Below are positions 1 through 8,654 of a DNA stretch of 64,000 nt, piece by piece. The DNA is from Dichotomocladium elegans (lineage: Eukaryota > Mucoromycota > Mucoromycetes > Mucorales > Lichtheimiaceae). The stretch spans positions 1 through 64,000 of the forward strand of contig JAIXMN010000054.1 of the NCBI GenBank assembly GCA_025716815.1, given 5' to 3'. The notes under the pieces were generated by a model that worked only from the letters and a program-made list of their open reading frames with translations, was not told the DNA's origin and searched no databases. Made by a program: the position numbers and the translations under genes. Within the stretch, counting starts at the first letter, position 1, and each line of letters opens with the position of its first letter.

Positions 1-1231
1 TCGCTGAATATTAGGATGTCGTCGAGGTAGACCACAACGAAATGATCAAGATATTCATGGAGAACATCATTAATCAGAGCCTGGAATGAAGCTGGTGCAT
101 TGGTCAGACCGAATGGCATTACGTTATACTGGAAGTGGCCATATCGTGTGCGGAAGGCCGTTTTCCACTCATTACCCTCAGCAATGCGGATACGATGGTA
201 GGCGTTGCAGATATCAAGCTTAGTGAAGATTGTGACGGAGGATAATCGATCTAGCATCTCATTAATAAGTGGCAAGGGGTAGCGATTCTTGACTGTGATC
301 TTGTTTAATCCTCGATAGTCGGCGCAAAGACGAAGCGACCCGTCTTTCTTCTTGACAAACAAGATCGGCGCGCCAGCTGGACTCGTTGATGGGCTGATGA
401 AGCCATTCTCGAGGTTAGTCTTGATGTAGTCAGCCAGAAGGTTGAGCTCTTCCTGTGACAGAGAATAGATCGGACCATATGGTACTCGGCTTCCTTCGGT
501 GAGTGTGATAGTATGATCTACTCCAGGTCGACGACTTGGTAGGGAGTTTGCCTGTTCTTCATCGAAAACGTCAGAAATGTGTTATACTTCCTGGGAATAC
601 TAGGCGTAGTGGATATTGGCTCGCTACTAGTCAGACTGGCAATCGTCATGGGGCAGACTTTAAGATCAAGTCGGAGGGCAAAGGCTTCGTGTTCTTGCTG
701 GATTAGCTTCTTCATCGTGGTGGCACCCACTAGTTGGATGTTGGCCACTGATGCGCTTGTTGCTGCGGTCGGTGGTGACATTGCTTGAACAGCTGGGGCT
801 GCTGGTAGACAGGATTCTGAGCATGTCTCGGAGACAAAGAGGACTCGCCCTGTATGCCAATTGATTGTTGGGTTGTGTTTCTGTAGCCAAGGCATACCAA
901 GGATGACTGAGTATTGGCCCAAGGAGGTTACATGTAAGGCGACGTGTTCTTGGTGCTGACCACTAGCCATGTGTGCTGGGCAATTATGCATTATAAGACC
1001 AGACAATATTGAACGGCCATCGACGGTGCGGACATGTAAGGGGTTCCTGTTCTCGGCGAGTGGTAATCGATGCTGCTGGACGAAACTCTGGTCAATAAAA
1101 TTCTCCATTGACCCCGAGTCAATCATGGCCGCGGTGTCGAGTGTTATGTCGCCCATTTTCAAAGTTACAGGGATTTGTAGAGGCATGTGGATTGGAGGAG
1201 ATGTTGTGGATGCACAGGGGACGAGGAACAC
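1..1231 (-). pseudogene. pol: Pol fragment of element Z (protease and N-terminal reverse transcriptase), frameshifted
   Basis: The protease part (1231 down to about 570) carries the active-site motif MIDSGSMENF and the flap-side motif VILGMPWLQKHNP. Reverse transcriptase follows in another frame from about 570 to 1: [17 protein letters not shown], then a YLDD box ([12 protein letters not shown]) at the very left edge. The protease frame stops at 518 while the RT frame is open through the overlap, and a one-base shift near 570 joins them. This copy is therefore most likely dead. RNase H and integrase lie outside the window. Confidence 0.8.
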
Positions 1232-1273
1232 AGAGTGTGTGAGGCGAGAGGTTTGGTTTCAATAGAGGTGGGT

Positions 1274-2158
1274 TTATTGAAAAAAATATAGTGCCGACCC
1301 AAGGGATACTCTCTTACAGCCCTTGGGATTTGCCTTTCCCTTCTTGTTAGGGCATACGGCGGCGGTGTGTCCCTCAGCAGCACAGTACATACACAGGCCA
1401 AGGTTGTGGCGGCGGGTCTTCTCCTCAGCAGAGAGCGGCTTGTACTGAGCCTTGGCGGCGTCCAGGTCCATAGGTTGCACGTCATTATTGGTTGGTGGCG
1501 GGGCCCTGAATGGCACAAATCTGGGCTGTCGCTGGTTGTTGCGACGCTCGCCGTTTCTTTCGCGCAGGCGATTGTCGAGCTCGATTACCTTTCCCACATA
1601 CTCCCACAGATCACTTGGCATGTCGCGGGTTGCCAAGCTATCCTTGAGTCGATCGGACAATGATTCACGGAAAATGGCGCGCAAGGCAACAACGTCAAAA
1701 CCGGAGTGCATGGCAAGGCAGTGGAAGGTGGCAGCGTGCTCGTTGGCTGCCTTGGAGCCCTGGCGCAAAGTAAGGAGCTCACGTTCTAGAGCCTCCTGCT
1801 CGTTAGCCTCACCAAATGCAAGACGGAATGTTGCCAGGAATTCGGCGAAGTTGTTCAAGCATGGGTCCATGTCGTCTGTGCCAAGGTTTTCGAGATATGG
1901 TTGGGCCCATTCGAATGCTACCTCCGACATGTATGAGATCATAAACAAGACCTTCGCAAAGTCAGACGCGAAGCGTTGCAGGTTTGCATGGATGTACAGA
2001 TTCACCTGAGACAGGAACCTGTGGATTTCAGATGACTTACCCGTAAAAAACATTGGCTGGTTGACAGGCACAGTGAGTTGATTCGCAGCTAATGACAGGT
2101 TTGCCATGGCGGCGGTAACCTCAGTGGCTCCAGTGGTCTGAGTGTTGGATTCGGGCAT
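1274..2158 (-). CDS. gag: Gag polyprotein of gypsy element Z
   Basis: A 294-residue Gag-like protein starting at an ATG at 2158. Residues from about 35 to 190 form a helical retrotransposon-gag domain of the Tf1/PEG10 type (FFTGKSSEIHRFLSQVNLYI, then AFEWAQPYLENL and RLAFGEANEQEALERELLTL). A CCHC zinc knuckle (CMYCAAEGHTAAVC) lies near residue 257. The protein should form the virus-like particle and bind element RNA. The reading frame runs about 25 residues beyond the knuckle and stops, and the protease frame begins some 40 nt further on, so expression of pol needs a frame change or reinitiation. The assignment to a Gag family is firm. Whether this copy is functional is doubtful because pol downstream is broken. 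Confidence 0.85.
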   Translation of the reverse strand: MPESNTQTTGATEVTAAMANLSLAANQLTVPVNQPMFFTGKSSEIHRFLSQVNLYIHANLQRFASDFAKVLFMISYMSEVAFEWAQPYLENLGTDDMDPCLNNFAEFLATFRLAFGEANEQEALERELLTLRQGSKAANEHAATFHCLAMHSGFDVVALRAIFRESLSDRLKDSLATRDMPSDLWEYVGKVIELDNRLRERNGERRNNQRQPRFVPFRAPPPTNNDVQPMDLDAAKAQYKPLSAEEKTRRHNLGLCMYCAAEGHTAAVCPNKKGKANPKGCKRVSLGSALYFFQ

Positions 2159-2926
2159 GAAATAAAAAATAAATAGTGAAGATAGTAAGAGTGCAGAAGT
2201 TAATATAAGTCAATGCAGAAGTTAAAAGATAGGAGAACAAAGACAATACAAATGCAGAAATTAAATGAAAAAGGGAGGGAAGATTTCAAAAAGGGGTTTT
2301 GACAGAACAATGATGCAGGGAAGAAGAAAGCGGGTAGCACAAAATGAATCAGTTATAGTGTAAAGGTTTTGGTGAGGTTTTATTGGGATTGGGTTGGAAT
2401 AGGAGGAAGATGGAAGAAAGGGCAGGAAGGTACTAAGCACTTTCCAACAAGACAAGACAGGACAAGAAAATAGAACAAGAGAAAGAAGACAGAAGCGCAG
2501 AGGCCAAGAGGAAGGAAGAAGTATCGAGCTGGATTGGAACGATACAAGGATGGAAGGGACAAGAAGCACGGAGGCCAAGACAAGAGGTGAACCAGATGGA
2601 TTCGTATGGAAACGAAGAAACAAGATAACTGATTGATTTTATTTTGACTAAGGATAGGGTGGATATACAGTATATATTGTGTTCTGGATCGTGAGTAAGG
2701 TATAGATAATGTACTTAATAAGAGAAGAAGGAGTATGTATGTAAAGAACAGGTGGAGTGGGTATTTGGTGCATATTGGAATCGCAGTGTTGATCATTGCT
2801 GCATGTGTTGTGGCAGGCACATCGGGTTGGATCATGACACTAGGTATGTAGCATGAGTTTTTCCACTTCGAGGAGGATGGTTCGATTGCCTCGAGGTGAT
2901 CTACGTGTGCTCCTTGGTGCAAAGGG
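2159..2926 (-). other. Leader and probable 5' LTR of element Z
   Basis: No convincing gene. On the minus strand this is a pyrimidine-rich stretch leading into the Z gag start, with a TATA-like ATATATACTGTATATCC near 2660-2680. This is where the 5' LTR of Z should be. No second LTR copy is present for comparison, so the LTR ends, primer-binding site and TSD are unresolved. The open frames here look like chance low-complexity translations. Confidence 0.4.
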
Positions 2927-3052
2927 GTGTTTTCAGAAGTTTCGGTAATTTCGGAGGGATATATTTCCGAGCGAATAGGGGTTGAGAGACATTTTGCAAA
3001 AAAGTTACAAAAAGGGCTCGTTTTCGCCGTGCGCGATGCTCGACAAGGAATC

Positions 3053-3124
3053 GCCCACTTGGCTCAGTTGGCAGAGCGTCTGCCTAGTAAGCAGAAGGTC
3101 ACTGGTTCGATTCCAGTAGTGGGC
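3053..3124 (+). tRNA. tRNA-Thr (anticodon AGT)
   Basis: A 72-nt cloverleaf with no intron. The acceptor stem GCCCACT pairs perfectly with AGTGGGC. The D arm is GCTC-AGTTGGCA-GAGC, the anticodon stem is TCTGC/GCAGA with loop CTAGTAA (anticodon AGT, read as IGU for threonine), and the T arm is ACTGG-TTCGATT-CCAGT. The A box (TGGCTCAGTTGG) and B box (GGTTCGATTCC) of an internal Pol III promoter are present. It is the only host gene I can support here. Several retrotransposons have inserted directly downstream of it. Confidence 0.96.
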
Positions 3125-3150
3125 ATATGTTCGTGCAACACGATGAATTT

Positions 3151-3156
3151 CTTTTT
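3151..3156 (+). terminator. Pol III T-run terminator of tRNA-Thr, used as an insertion target
   Basis: A CTTTTT run begins 27 bp after the tRNA 3' end, the expected kind of Pol III terminator. Element B inserted exactly into it: TTTT at 3152-3155 is repeated at 13706-13709 on the far side of B. The pre-insertion T run was at least five long. Confidence 0.65.
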
Positions 3157-3189
3157 GTCGTTGTCCTGGTCACGAAGATCCTTTTGCAA
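3156..3189 (-). repeat. 3' LTR of element B, first 34 bp
   Basis: The outermost 34 bp of B's left LTR, cut off from the rest (8368-8654) by insertion of element A. It matches the start of the right LTR at 13385. GCAA at its inner end (3186-3189) is the target duplicated around A. Confidence 0.9.
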
Positions 3190-3484
3190 TGTCGTAGTCG
3201 GACTCGGCGGGATTTCCCTTTTTAGTAACCACACCATTGTTGCCGTTCGAACACGTAGTCGCCTCTCGTTAACCCACGTCGCCGCCAACACGTAGTCTCC
3301 TCTCCATTGAACACGTAGTCATTCCTCAACATGCCACGTAACCATTGCCTTATATTTGGCATCACCACAACAGCTAGAAAAACATATAAATACTCCCCTC
3401 CGTTACAAACAATAAAAAGGGCATCTTATCATATCTTCTACTTGTCTGTTCCTGGCTACGGTCTGATCCACCAATTACACGACA
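3190..3484 (+). repeat. 5' LTR of element A
   Basis: A 295-bp LTR with ends TGTCGT and ACGACA. TATAAATA near 3387 and AATAAAAAGG near 3411 look like the TATA box and polyadenylation signal. The U3 part holds three copies of an ACACGTAGTC motif (around 3250, 3291 and 3310). It differs from the 3' LTR at two bases near the right end. Confidence 0.93.
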
Positions 3485-3505
3485 ACTGGTAGCTGATGTA
3501 TCTTG

Positions 3506-4588
3506 ATGAATAACCGACAATCAAAACAGCCTGATACTGCCAATTTTCGAACATATCGCAAGATTCAAGACCACCTTTTGGACTCGGACGACGAAACCAT
3601 GACAACACACGAACTTACCTTCGAGGAACAAACAAGGACAATGGCCACACATTTGCCCGGACAAGGAAACCAAGAACCAGAACGGCTACAGGACCCGAAT
3701 ATACTTTTGGTCCAATTGTTGCAAAAGCTTTTGGACAAACCGGACACTAAGACCCCCAGCTTTCGCGCCCGCATACGTGAACCAGACACGTACAATGGCG
3801 ACCGCTCGTTAGATGCCGCGCAAAGTTGGGTGCGATCAGTGGAACGTTATCTCGAGATGGCAAAACTCGAGGAGTACCAGTGGGTCGATTATGCCGCCAC
3901 GTTGCTGCGAGGAGAAGCGGAGGTGTGGTTTCGACAACAAGAACGTACGGGGGACATCACAGAGTGGAGCGATTTCAAGAAACGAATTCTGACGGCGTAT
4001 AGTCCCCCAAATGCACCGCAATTAGCAAGGGATAGACTCGCAGCTTTACAACAATCGGGTACGGTGGCGACCTACGTAGCACAATTCCAGTCCGTCTGTG
4101 CTTCGCTGCAAAACATGACCGACGACGAGGCACTGGATCGTTTCGTCCGCAATCTGCAACCACACGTCAGACTCCATGTTGCTACCCAGTTCCCCGCTAC
4201 ATCTGCGGATGCCATAAGGCTGTCGCTAGCATTTGAAAGCGCGCAACAAATGTCCCAAGGCTTTTTCCAAAACTCACAACCAATCGCACCGGCGCACCAG
4301 GCACATATGACTAACCCCGTCCCCGAATATCTCCGCTCCTCTGGTGTGGCGCCAATGGACTTGGATGCTATCCGCCCAAGAGGATCAAGCCAATGGCGCG
4401 CACCTGGTCGCGGAAATATCAACCGGCGCCAGCGCAGCTCCCACAACAGCAATGACGACGACAAGGATTGCTACAACTGTGGCGGCTTAGGGCACATCGC
4501 GCGCAACTGTTCGTCTCGTCGCCGTTTTAATCAAGCTCATGGTCAAGGCCGCCAATACCAGGGAAAAGGCCCAGCGCGACGGGATTAG
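3506..4588 (+). CDS. gag: Gag polyprotein of element A
   Basis: About 360 residues. A retrotransposon-gag domain lies at roughly residues 90-245 (PDTYNGDRSLDAAQSWVRSV, then LLRGEAEVWFRQQE and DFKKRILTAYSP). A CCHC knuckle (CYNCGGLGHIARNC) lies near residue 325. The start is placed at the ATG at 3506. In relatives B and F the start codon is the ATG inside the primer-binding site, but here that ATG (3495) meets a stop after five codons. This is an N-terminal lesion or a change of start. The frame ends GAT-TAG at 4588 and overlaps the open -1 frame of pol. Confidence 0.85.
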   Translation: MNNRQSKQPDTANFRTYRKIQDHLLDSDDETMTTHELTFEEQTRTMATHLPGQGNQEPERLQDPNILLVQLLQKLLDKPDTKTPSFRARIREPDTYNGDRSLDAAQSWVRSVERYLEMAKLEEYQWVDYAATLLRGEAEVWFRQQERTGDITEWSDFKKRILTAYSPPNAPQLARDRLAALQQSGTVATYVAQFQSVCASLQNMTDDEALDRFVRNLQPHVRLHVATQFPATSADAIRLSLAFESAQQMSQGFFQNSQPIAPAHQAHMTNPVPEYLRSSGVAPMDLDAIRPRGSSQWRAPGRGNINRRQRSSHNSNDDDKDCYNCGGLGHIARNCSSRRRFNQAHGQGRQYQGKGPARRD

Positions 4589-4650
4589 AGGGAGTTCCGC
4601 CGCGCCATTCAGTAAACCCATCCCTCAACGTTGTCAAGGAGGCCCCACCT

Positions 4651-7600
4651 GTGGTCGATCGCGAAGGCCCACTGATCGATTTGTCCGACGAACTAGATCA
4701 AGATTCATTGGACTTACACAAAACCATAGAGGAGGATAAACAGTATCTTGATTCATTGCTCTCAATTAAACAAACCGATTTGCCCCTGTATTCGATGTTA
4801 TGCAATGGTCGTGCTGTTGATGTGTTGATCGATTCTGGTGCTACTGGCTCGTACGTCGCCCCGCGAGTAGCAAATGGACTGCCTGTCCGTGCTGTACCTG
4901 GTCGCGATGTCGAAACTGCTGGTGGCCACGTCATGTCGATCGATAAGCAAGCGACGCTCTCCCTGGATGCGCAAGGCTTTCGCCATCAGACCACGGCGTA
5001 TGTCCTCGACACCAAGTTCGACGTAATCCTCGGGCGTGATTGGCTCAAGACCATCCAGCCGATGCCCGACTGGGAACTAGATACCTGGCGCATTCACAAG
5101 GGGCAGCACGAATACGTCCTACGTCCGAAGCACAAGCGCAATATTCCTGACCTTGCTTACCTCATATCTCATCGTCAGGTCCAACGTCTGGAGCGTGGAA
5201 AAGGAATTGACGATGTGTTTCTGTGCTTTGTCCGGTCGGATGACACAACGGCTAGGACCACGGTAGAAAGCAAGTTCGCGATGCTGGTGTCCGAGTTCAA
5301 CGACGTGTTTCAAGACCAGTTACCGGGACTACCACCAGATCGCAATGTGGAGCATGTCATTGACACTGGTGACTCACCGCCAATCTCTCGACCTCCGTAC
5401 AAGATGAGTCCTTTGGAACTGGACGAGCTGCGGCGTCAATTAAAGGAACTATTGGATCTGCGTCTGATTCGACCAAGTGCGTCGCCATGGGGTGCACCAG
5501 TGCTGTTTGTGCGCAAGAAGGATGGAAGCATGCGTTTATGCATCGACTATCGCGCAGTAAATCGAGTCACGCGCCGTAACTCACACCCTTTGCCAAGAAT
5601 CGACGAGTGCCTCGAGCGACTTGGGGGAGCCCGCTACTTTTCAAGTATCGACCTCAAGAGTCGGTATCACCAGGTAAAAATCAAGGATGCCGATGTACCC
5701 AAGACGGCTTTTAATACACGTTATGGTCAATATGAATTTTTGGTGTTGCCCTTTGGTCTGACTAACGCACCGCCTACGTTCCAAAAACTGATGAACTCGG
5801 TTCTTGGAGATTGTCTGGATGAGTTCGCTCTCGTGTATTTGGACGATATCCTGATATACAGCAAGACCGAAGAAGAGCATTACCGTCATGTTCATCAGAT
5901 ATTGGAACGGCTTCGCCAAGCAAAGCTGATAGCCAACTTGAAGAAATGCGAATTCAACAAGACCGAGCTGGAGTTTGTCGGCTATCAGGTGTCGGCGCGT
6001 GGTATCCATCCGTTGCAGAAAAAAGTGCAAGCAATCAAGGACTGGCCGGTCCCCACGAATGTACAGGAAGTTCGTCAGTTTGTTGGTCTCGGTTCGCACT
6101 ATCGACGCTTCATTCGCGATTTCGCTGCCATTGCGTCGCCTCTGACAGACTTGACAAAGGGTACGGGAGCAAAGAAAAGGTCAATCAAATGGACTCCGGA
6201 CTGCCAGCGCGCGTTTGAGGAAATCAAGACCCGCATGAGTGACGCACCCATTTTGTTGCCACCAAACCCAGCGGCCCCGTATGTGATTGAGACGGATGCT
6301 TCTGACTTTGGTGTGGGCGCTGTGCTACTACAACGCGGACCCGATGGTGCAATGCACCTGTTAGCCTTTGAGTCTAAGAAGCTTTCTGCTGCCGAGCGGA
6401 ACTATCCTGTCCAAGAAAGGGAGTTGCTGGCCATCCTTCATGCCCTGCGGACCTGGCGTTGCTTCGTCGAAGGCCGACGTTACACAGTGTTCACCGATCA
6501 CCATCCGCTGAAGTATTTCTGGACCCAAACCAAGCCAACGCCTCGCCTGACCAGATGGATTGCCGAGCTGGAACTGTACGACCCGGATATCCAATACAAA
6601 CCCGGTAAGGACAACCACATACCCGATCTGCTGTCCAGACGGGATGGCCCTGAGTGCGTCACCACGGAAACAAGTTTGGAACCGGAGTTCCTCTACGCAG
6701 TCAAGGCAGTGCAAGAATCCGACTGGCCAAAGTTTTATGCCCTCGCCGACAACAAGTGGCCACCCATGTACAAGGATCTGCTCGAAAAACATAAGGACAA
6801 GTTTACAGTGCGCAATGATCAGGTCTATCGTAAACTTCGGATCGGTGACGATATTCAAGAAGTGCGCTACGTATTGTTTGCTCGTCGCGCAGACTTGGTC
6901 GAGCAATTCCACAAGTCATTCAGCCACGCGGGAAAAACCACGGTGTATGACCTGATGCACAAGCGTTGGTGGTGGCCAGATATGCGAAGAGATATCCAAG
7001 ACTGGTTGGCCTCGTGCCAGCAGTGCCAACTCGCTGCCAAGACTGATCGCCATGTCCATCATGCACCTATGAAACCTTTGGAGGTGCCGCCCGTCTTCTC
7101 TCGATGGCATTTAGACTTTGTGGGCGAACTGCCAACTACGGCCAAAGGTAATCGCTGGTTGCTTGTTGCTGTCGACTACGCCACAAACTGGACCATTGCT
7201 CGTGCCGTATCTGATGCCACTGGTGAGGCCATCGCCGACTTTATTTATGAGGAGATCGTTTTACCTTTCGGCTGCCCCGAAGAAATCTGTACAGACCGCG
7301 GTGCTAATTTTATGTCCAAGGTGTTGGCCAACTACCTTGGTCGTATCAAGGTCAATCACATTTTTACAAGTGCTTTCCACCCGAGGACCAATGCCAAGGT
7401 GGAGCGGACCAACGGCATTCTGAAACAAATGTTACGCAAGTATACTCAAGGTCGTATTCACCACTGGGACCAGTTTGTGGAGCCTGCAGTTTTTGCTTGT
7501 CGCGTCCGCAAACATCGTACTACTGGATTTAGTCCATATTTCTTGGTGTACGGTGTCGAGCCTCGCTTACCTGGCGATCATTTACGTCCCTTTGTTGTGT

Positions 7601-8076
7601 CCACTGCCGGTGACACCGAAGAAGTACCTGCTGTGTCTGGTCGCGTGCCTGAGGTTCGTCGATTGCGCGAAGCGCGCTTACTCGCCAAACGTCGACTCCA
7701 AGACAATGCTGCCAAGGATAAGGCTCGGTGGGATGCCAACTTAAAGCCGCAAACTTTTTCCGTTGGTGATCACGTCTTGATGCGGCATGAAAACAAGTTG
7801 AGCCTTGAGTTTAACTGGAAAGGCCCGTATAAGGTTATCGCCACGAAACCTGATTCCGACATTTATCACCTCCAGGATCTCCATGGCCAAGTCTACCCAT
7901 CTTGGGTTCACACTGATCGGTTACGCCCCATCCATGTCAATTCCAGTCCTCCTGTAGATCCCTGGTATGACCCCACTGCTGCCCGTGCTGCCGAACGTCG
8001 CCATATGCAAGCCGCTGGCCTACTGAATGTGTTGCTCGAGGACGATCAACAATCTGGGAGGGGGGTACTGTCGTAG
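4651..8076 (+). CDS. pol: Pol polyprotein of element A (PR-RT-RNase H-INT)
   Basis: 1141 residues, with no ATG near its 5' end. The frame is open back to about 4582, inside the end of gag in the -1 frame, so I infer a gag-pol frameshift. Domain order: protease (LIDSGATGSYV, about residue 60), reverse transcriptase (LFVRKKDGSMRLC to [11 protein letters not shown], about 275-405), RNase H (ETDASDFGVGAVL; TDHHPLKYF), and integrase. The integrase shows an HHCC-like finger with CQQC, the acidic residues in LDFVGEL, CTDRGANF and KVERTNG, and a C-terminal GPY/F module (FNWKGPYKVI). No chromodomain is seen. The conserved SG in SSIDLKSGYHQ is SR here. The stop lies 8 bp inside the 3' LTR. Confidence 0.9.
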   Translation: MVDREGPLIDLSDELDQDSLDLHKTIEEDKQYLDSLLSIKQTDLPLYSMLCNGRAVDVLIDSGATGSYVAPRVANGLPVRAVPGRDVETAGGHVMSIDKQATLSLDAQGFRHQTTAYVLDTKFDVILGRDWLKTIQPMPDWELDTWRIHKGQHEYVLRPKHKRNIPDLAYLISHRQVQRLERGKGIDDVFLCFVRSDDTTARTTVESKFAMLVSEFNDVFQDQLPGLPPDRNVEHVIDTGDSPPISRPPYKMSPLELDELRRQLKELLDLRLIRPSASPWGAPVLFVRKKDGSMRLCIDYRAVNRVTRRNSHPLPRIDECLERLGGARYFSSIDLKSRYHQVKIKDADVPKTAFNTRYGQYEFLVLPFGLTNAPPTFQKLMNSVLGDCLDEFALVYLDDILIYSKTEEEHYRHVHQILERLRQAKLIANLKKCEFNKTELEFVGYQVSARGIHPLQKKVQAIKDWPVPTNVQEVRQFVGLGSHYRRFIRDFAAIASPLTDLTKGTGAKKRSIKWTPDCQRAFEEIKTRMSDAPILLPPNPAAPYVIETDASDFGVGAVLLQRGPDGAMHLLAFESKKLSAAERNYPVQERELLAILHALRTWRCFVEGRRYTVFTDHHPLKYFWTQTKPTPRLTRWIAELELYDPDIQYKPGKDNHIPDLLSRRDGPECVTTETSLEPEFLYAVKAVQESDWPKFYALADNKWPPMYKDLLEKHKDKFTVRNDQVYRKLRIGDDIQEVRYVLFARRADLVEQFHKSFSHAGKTTVYDLMHKRWWWPDMRRDIQDWLASCQQCQLAAKTDRHVHHAPMKPLEVPPVFSRWHLDFVGELPTTAKGNRWLLVAVDYATNWTIARAVSDATGEAIADFIYEEIVLPFGCPEEICTDRGANFMSKVLANYLGRIKVNHIFTSAFHPRTNAKVERTNGILKQMLRKYTQGRIHHWDQFVEPAVFACRVRKHRTTGFSPYFLVYGVEPRLPGDHLRPFVVSTAGDTEEVPAVSGRVPEVRRLREARLLAKRRLQDNAAKDKARWDANLKPQTFSVGDHVLMRHENKLSLEFNWKGPYKVIATKPDSDIYHLQDLHGQVYPSWVHTDRLRPIHVNSSPPVDPWYDPTAARAAERRHMQAAGLLNVLLEDDQQSGRGVLS

Positions 8077-8363
8077 TCGGACTCGGCGGGATTTCCCTTT
8101 TTAGTAACCACACCATTGTTGCCGTTCGAACACGTAGTCGCCTCTCGTTAACCCACGTCGCCGCCAACACGTAGTCTCCTCTCCATTGAACACGTAGTCA
8201 TTCCTCAACATGCCACGTAACCATTGCCTTATATTTGGCATCACCACAACAGCTAGAAAAACATATAAATACTCCCCTCCGTTACAAACAATAAAAAGGG
8301 CATCTTATCATATCTTCTACTTGTGTGTTCCTGGCTACGGTCTGATCCGCCAATTACACGACA
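8069..8363 (+). repeat. 3' LTR of element A
   Basis: 295 bp, nearly identical to 3190-3484 (about two differences). It is preceded by the purine tract and followed by the GCAA duplication at 8364-8367. The pol stop codon (TAG at 8074-8076) lies inside it. Confidence 0.93.
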
Positions 8364-8367
8364 GCAA

Positions 8368-8654
8368 TAGACAACGGCGAGTTCACACAGAACTGGAATG
8401 TCACTAAGACGATTCAGGGAAATATCAGAAATGAGATGTCCTTTATTTAATGAAACTATTTGAGTATTTATATGTTTTTCTGTATCTAAGAATATGTGGC
8501 TAATGTATATATATAGATTGTGGCTAGTCGTTTGAATCTTGTGGACTGGTCTTGGATGTGGTACGTGGCTCGGCAAGGGTACTGCGCCTTGTACGTTCTT
8601 GCGAGTCTTACAAAATAAATTAGTTTGTGTGGCCAACTGAGCCTGGCCACGACA
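8368..8654 (-). repeat. 3' LTR of element B, remaining 287 bp
   Basis: Continuation of the LTR begun at 3156. Together the two parts give 321 bp, the length of the right LTR. On the minus strand it holds AATAAAGG and TATAAATA-type signals. The last part of the B pol frame runs into it (stop at 8620). Confidence 0.92.

Larger units (their letters stand above)
1..2926 (-). mobile_element. Ty3/gypsy element Z (Tf1/sushi-like), 3'-truncated by window edge
   Basis: A minus-strand LTR retrotransposon whose RNase H, integrase and 3' LTR lie beyond the left edge. Gag, aspartic protease and the first half of reverse transcriptase are visible in order from right to left. It is clearly diverged from the other gypsy elements in the window: its gag knuckle is of the C-x2-C-x4-H-x4-C type with a different spacing context, its protease reads IDSGS rather than DSGATG, and it has no TGTCGT-type LTR. 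The 5' LTR should lie in 2160-2926 but only one copy is in the window, so its edges cannot be set. The element lies just upstream of the tRNA-Thr gene. Confidence 0.85.
3190..8363 (+). mobile_element. Ty3/gypsy element A, full-length, nested in the LTR of B
   Basis: A plus-strand element of 5174 bp with two 295-bp LTRs that differ at about two positions. The 4-bp duplication GCAA lies at 3186-3189 and 8364-8367. The primer-binding site begins TGGTAGCTG directly after the 5' LTR. The polypurine tract GGGAGGGGGG lies just before the 3' LTR. Gag and pol are long and open. The likely defects are the loss of the normal gag start and an Arg replacing a conserved Gly in reverse transcriptase (SSIDLKSRYHQV), so activity is uncertain. 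Confidence 0.92.

Noticed and set aside
7100..8076. A chromodomain at the integrase C-terminus of elements A, B and F
   Set aside because: After the GPY/F module only a short tail (WYDP... then LLEDDQ) follows; none of the chromodomain aromatic residues can be seen.
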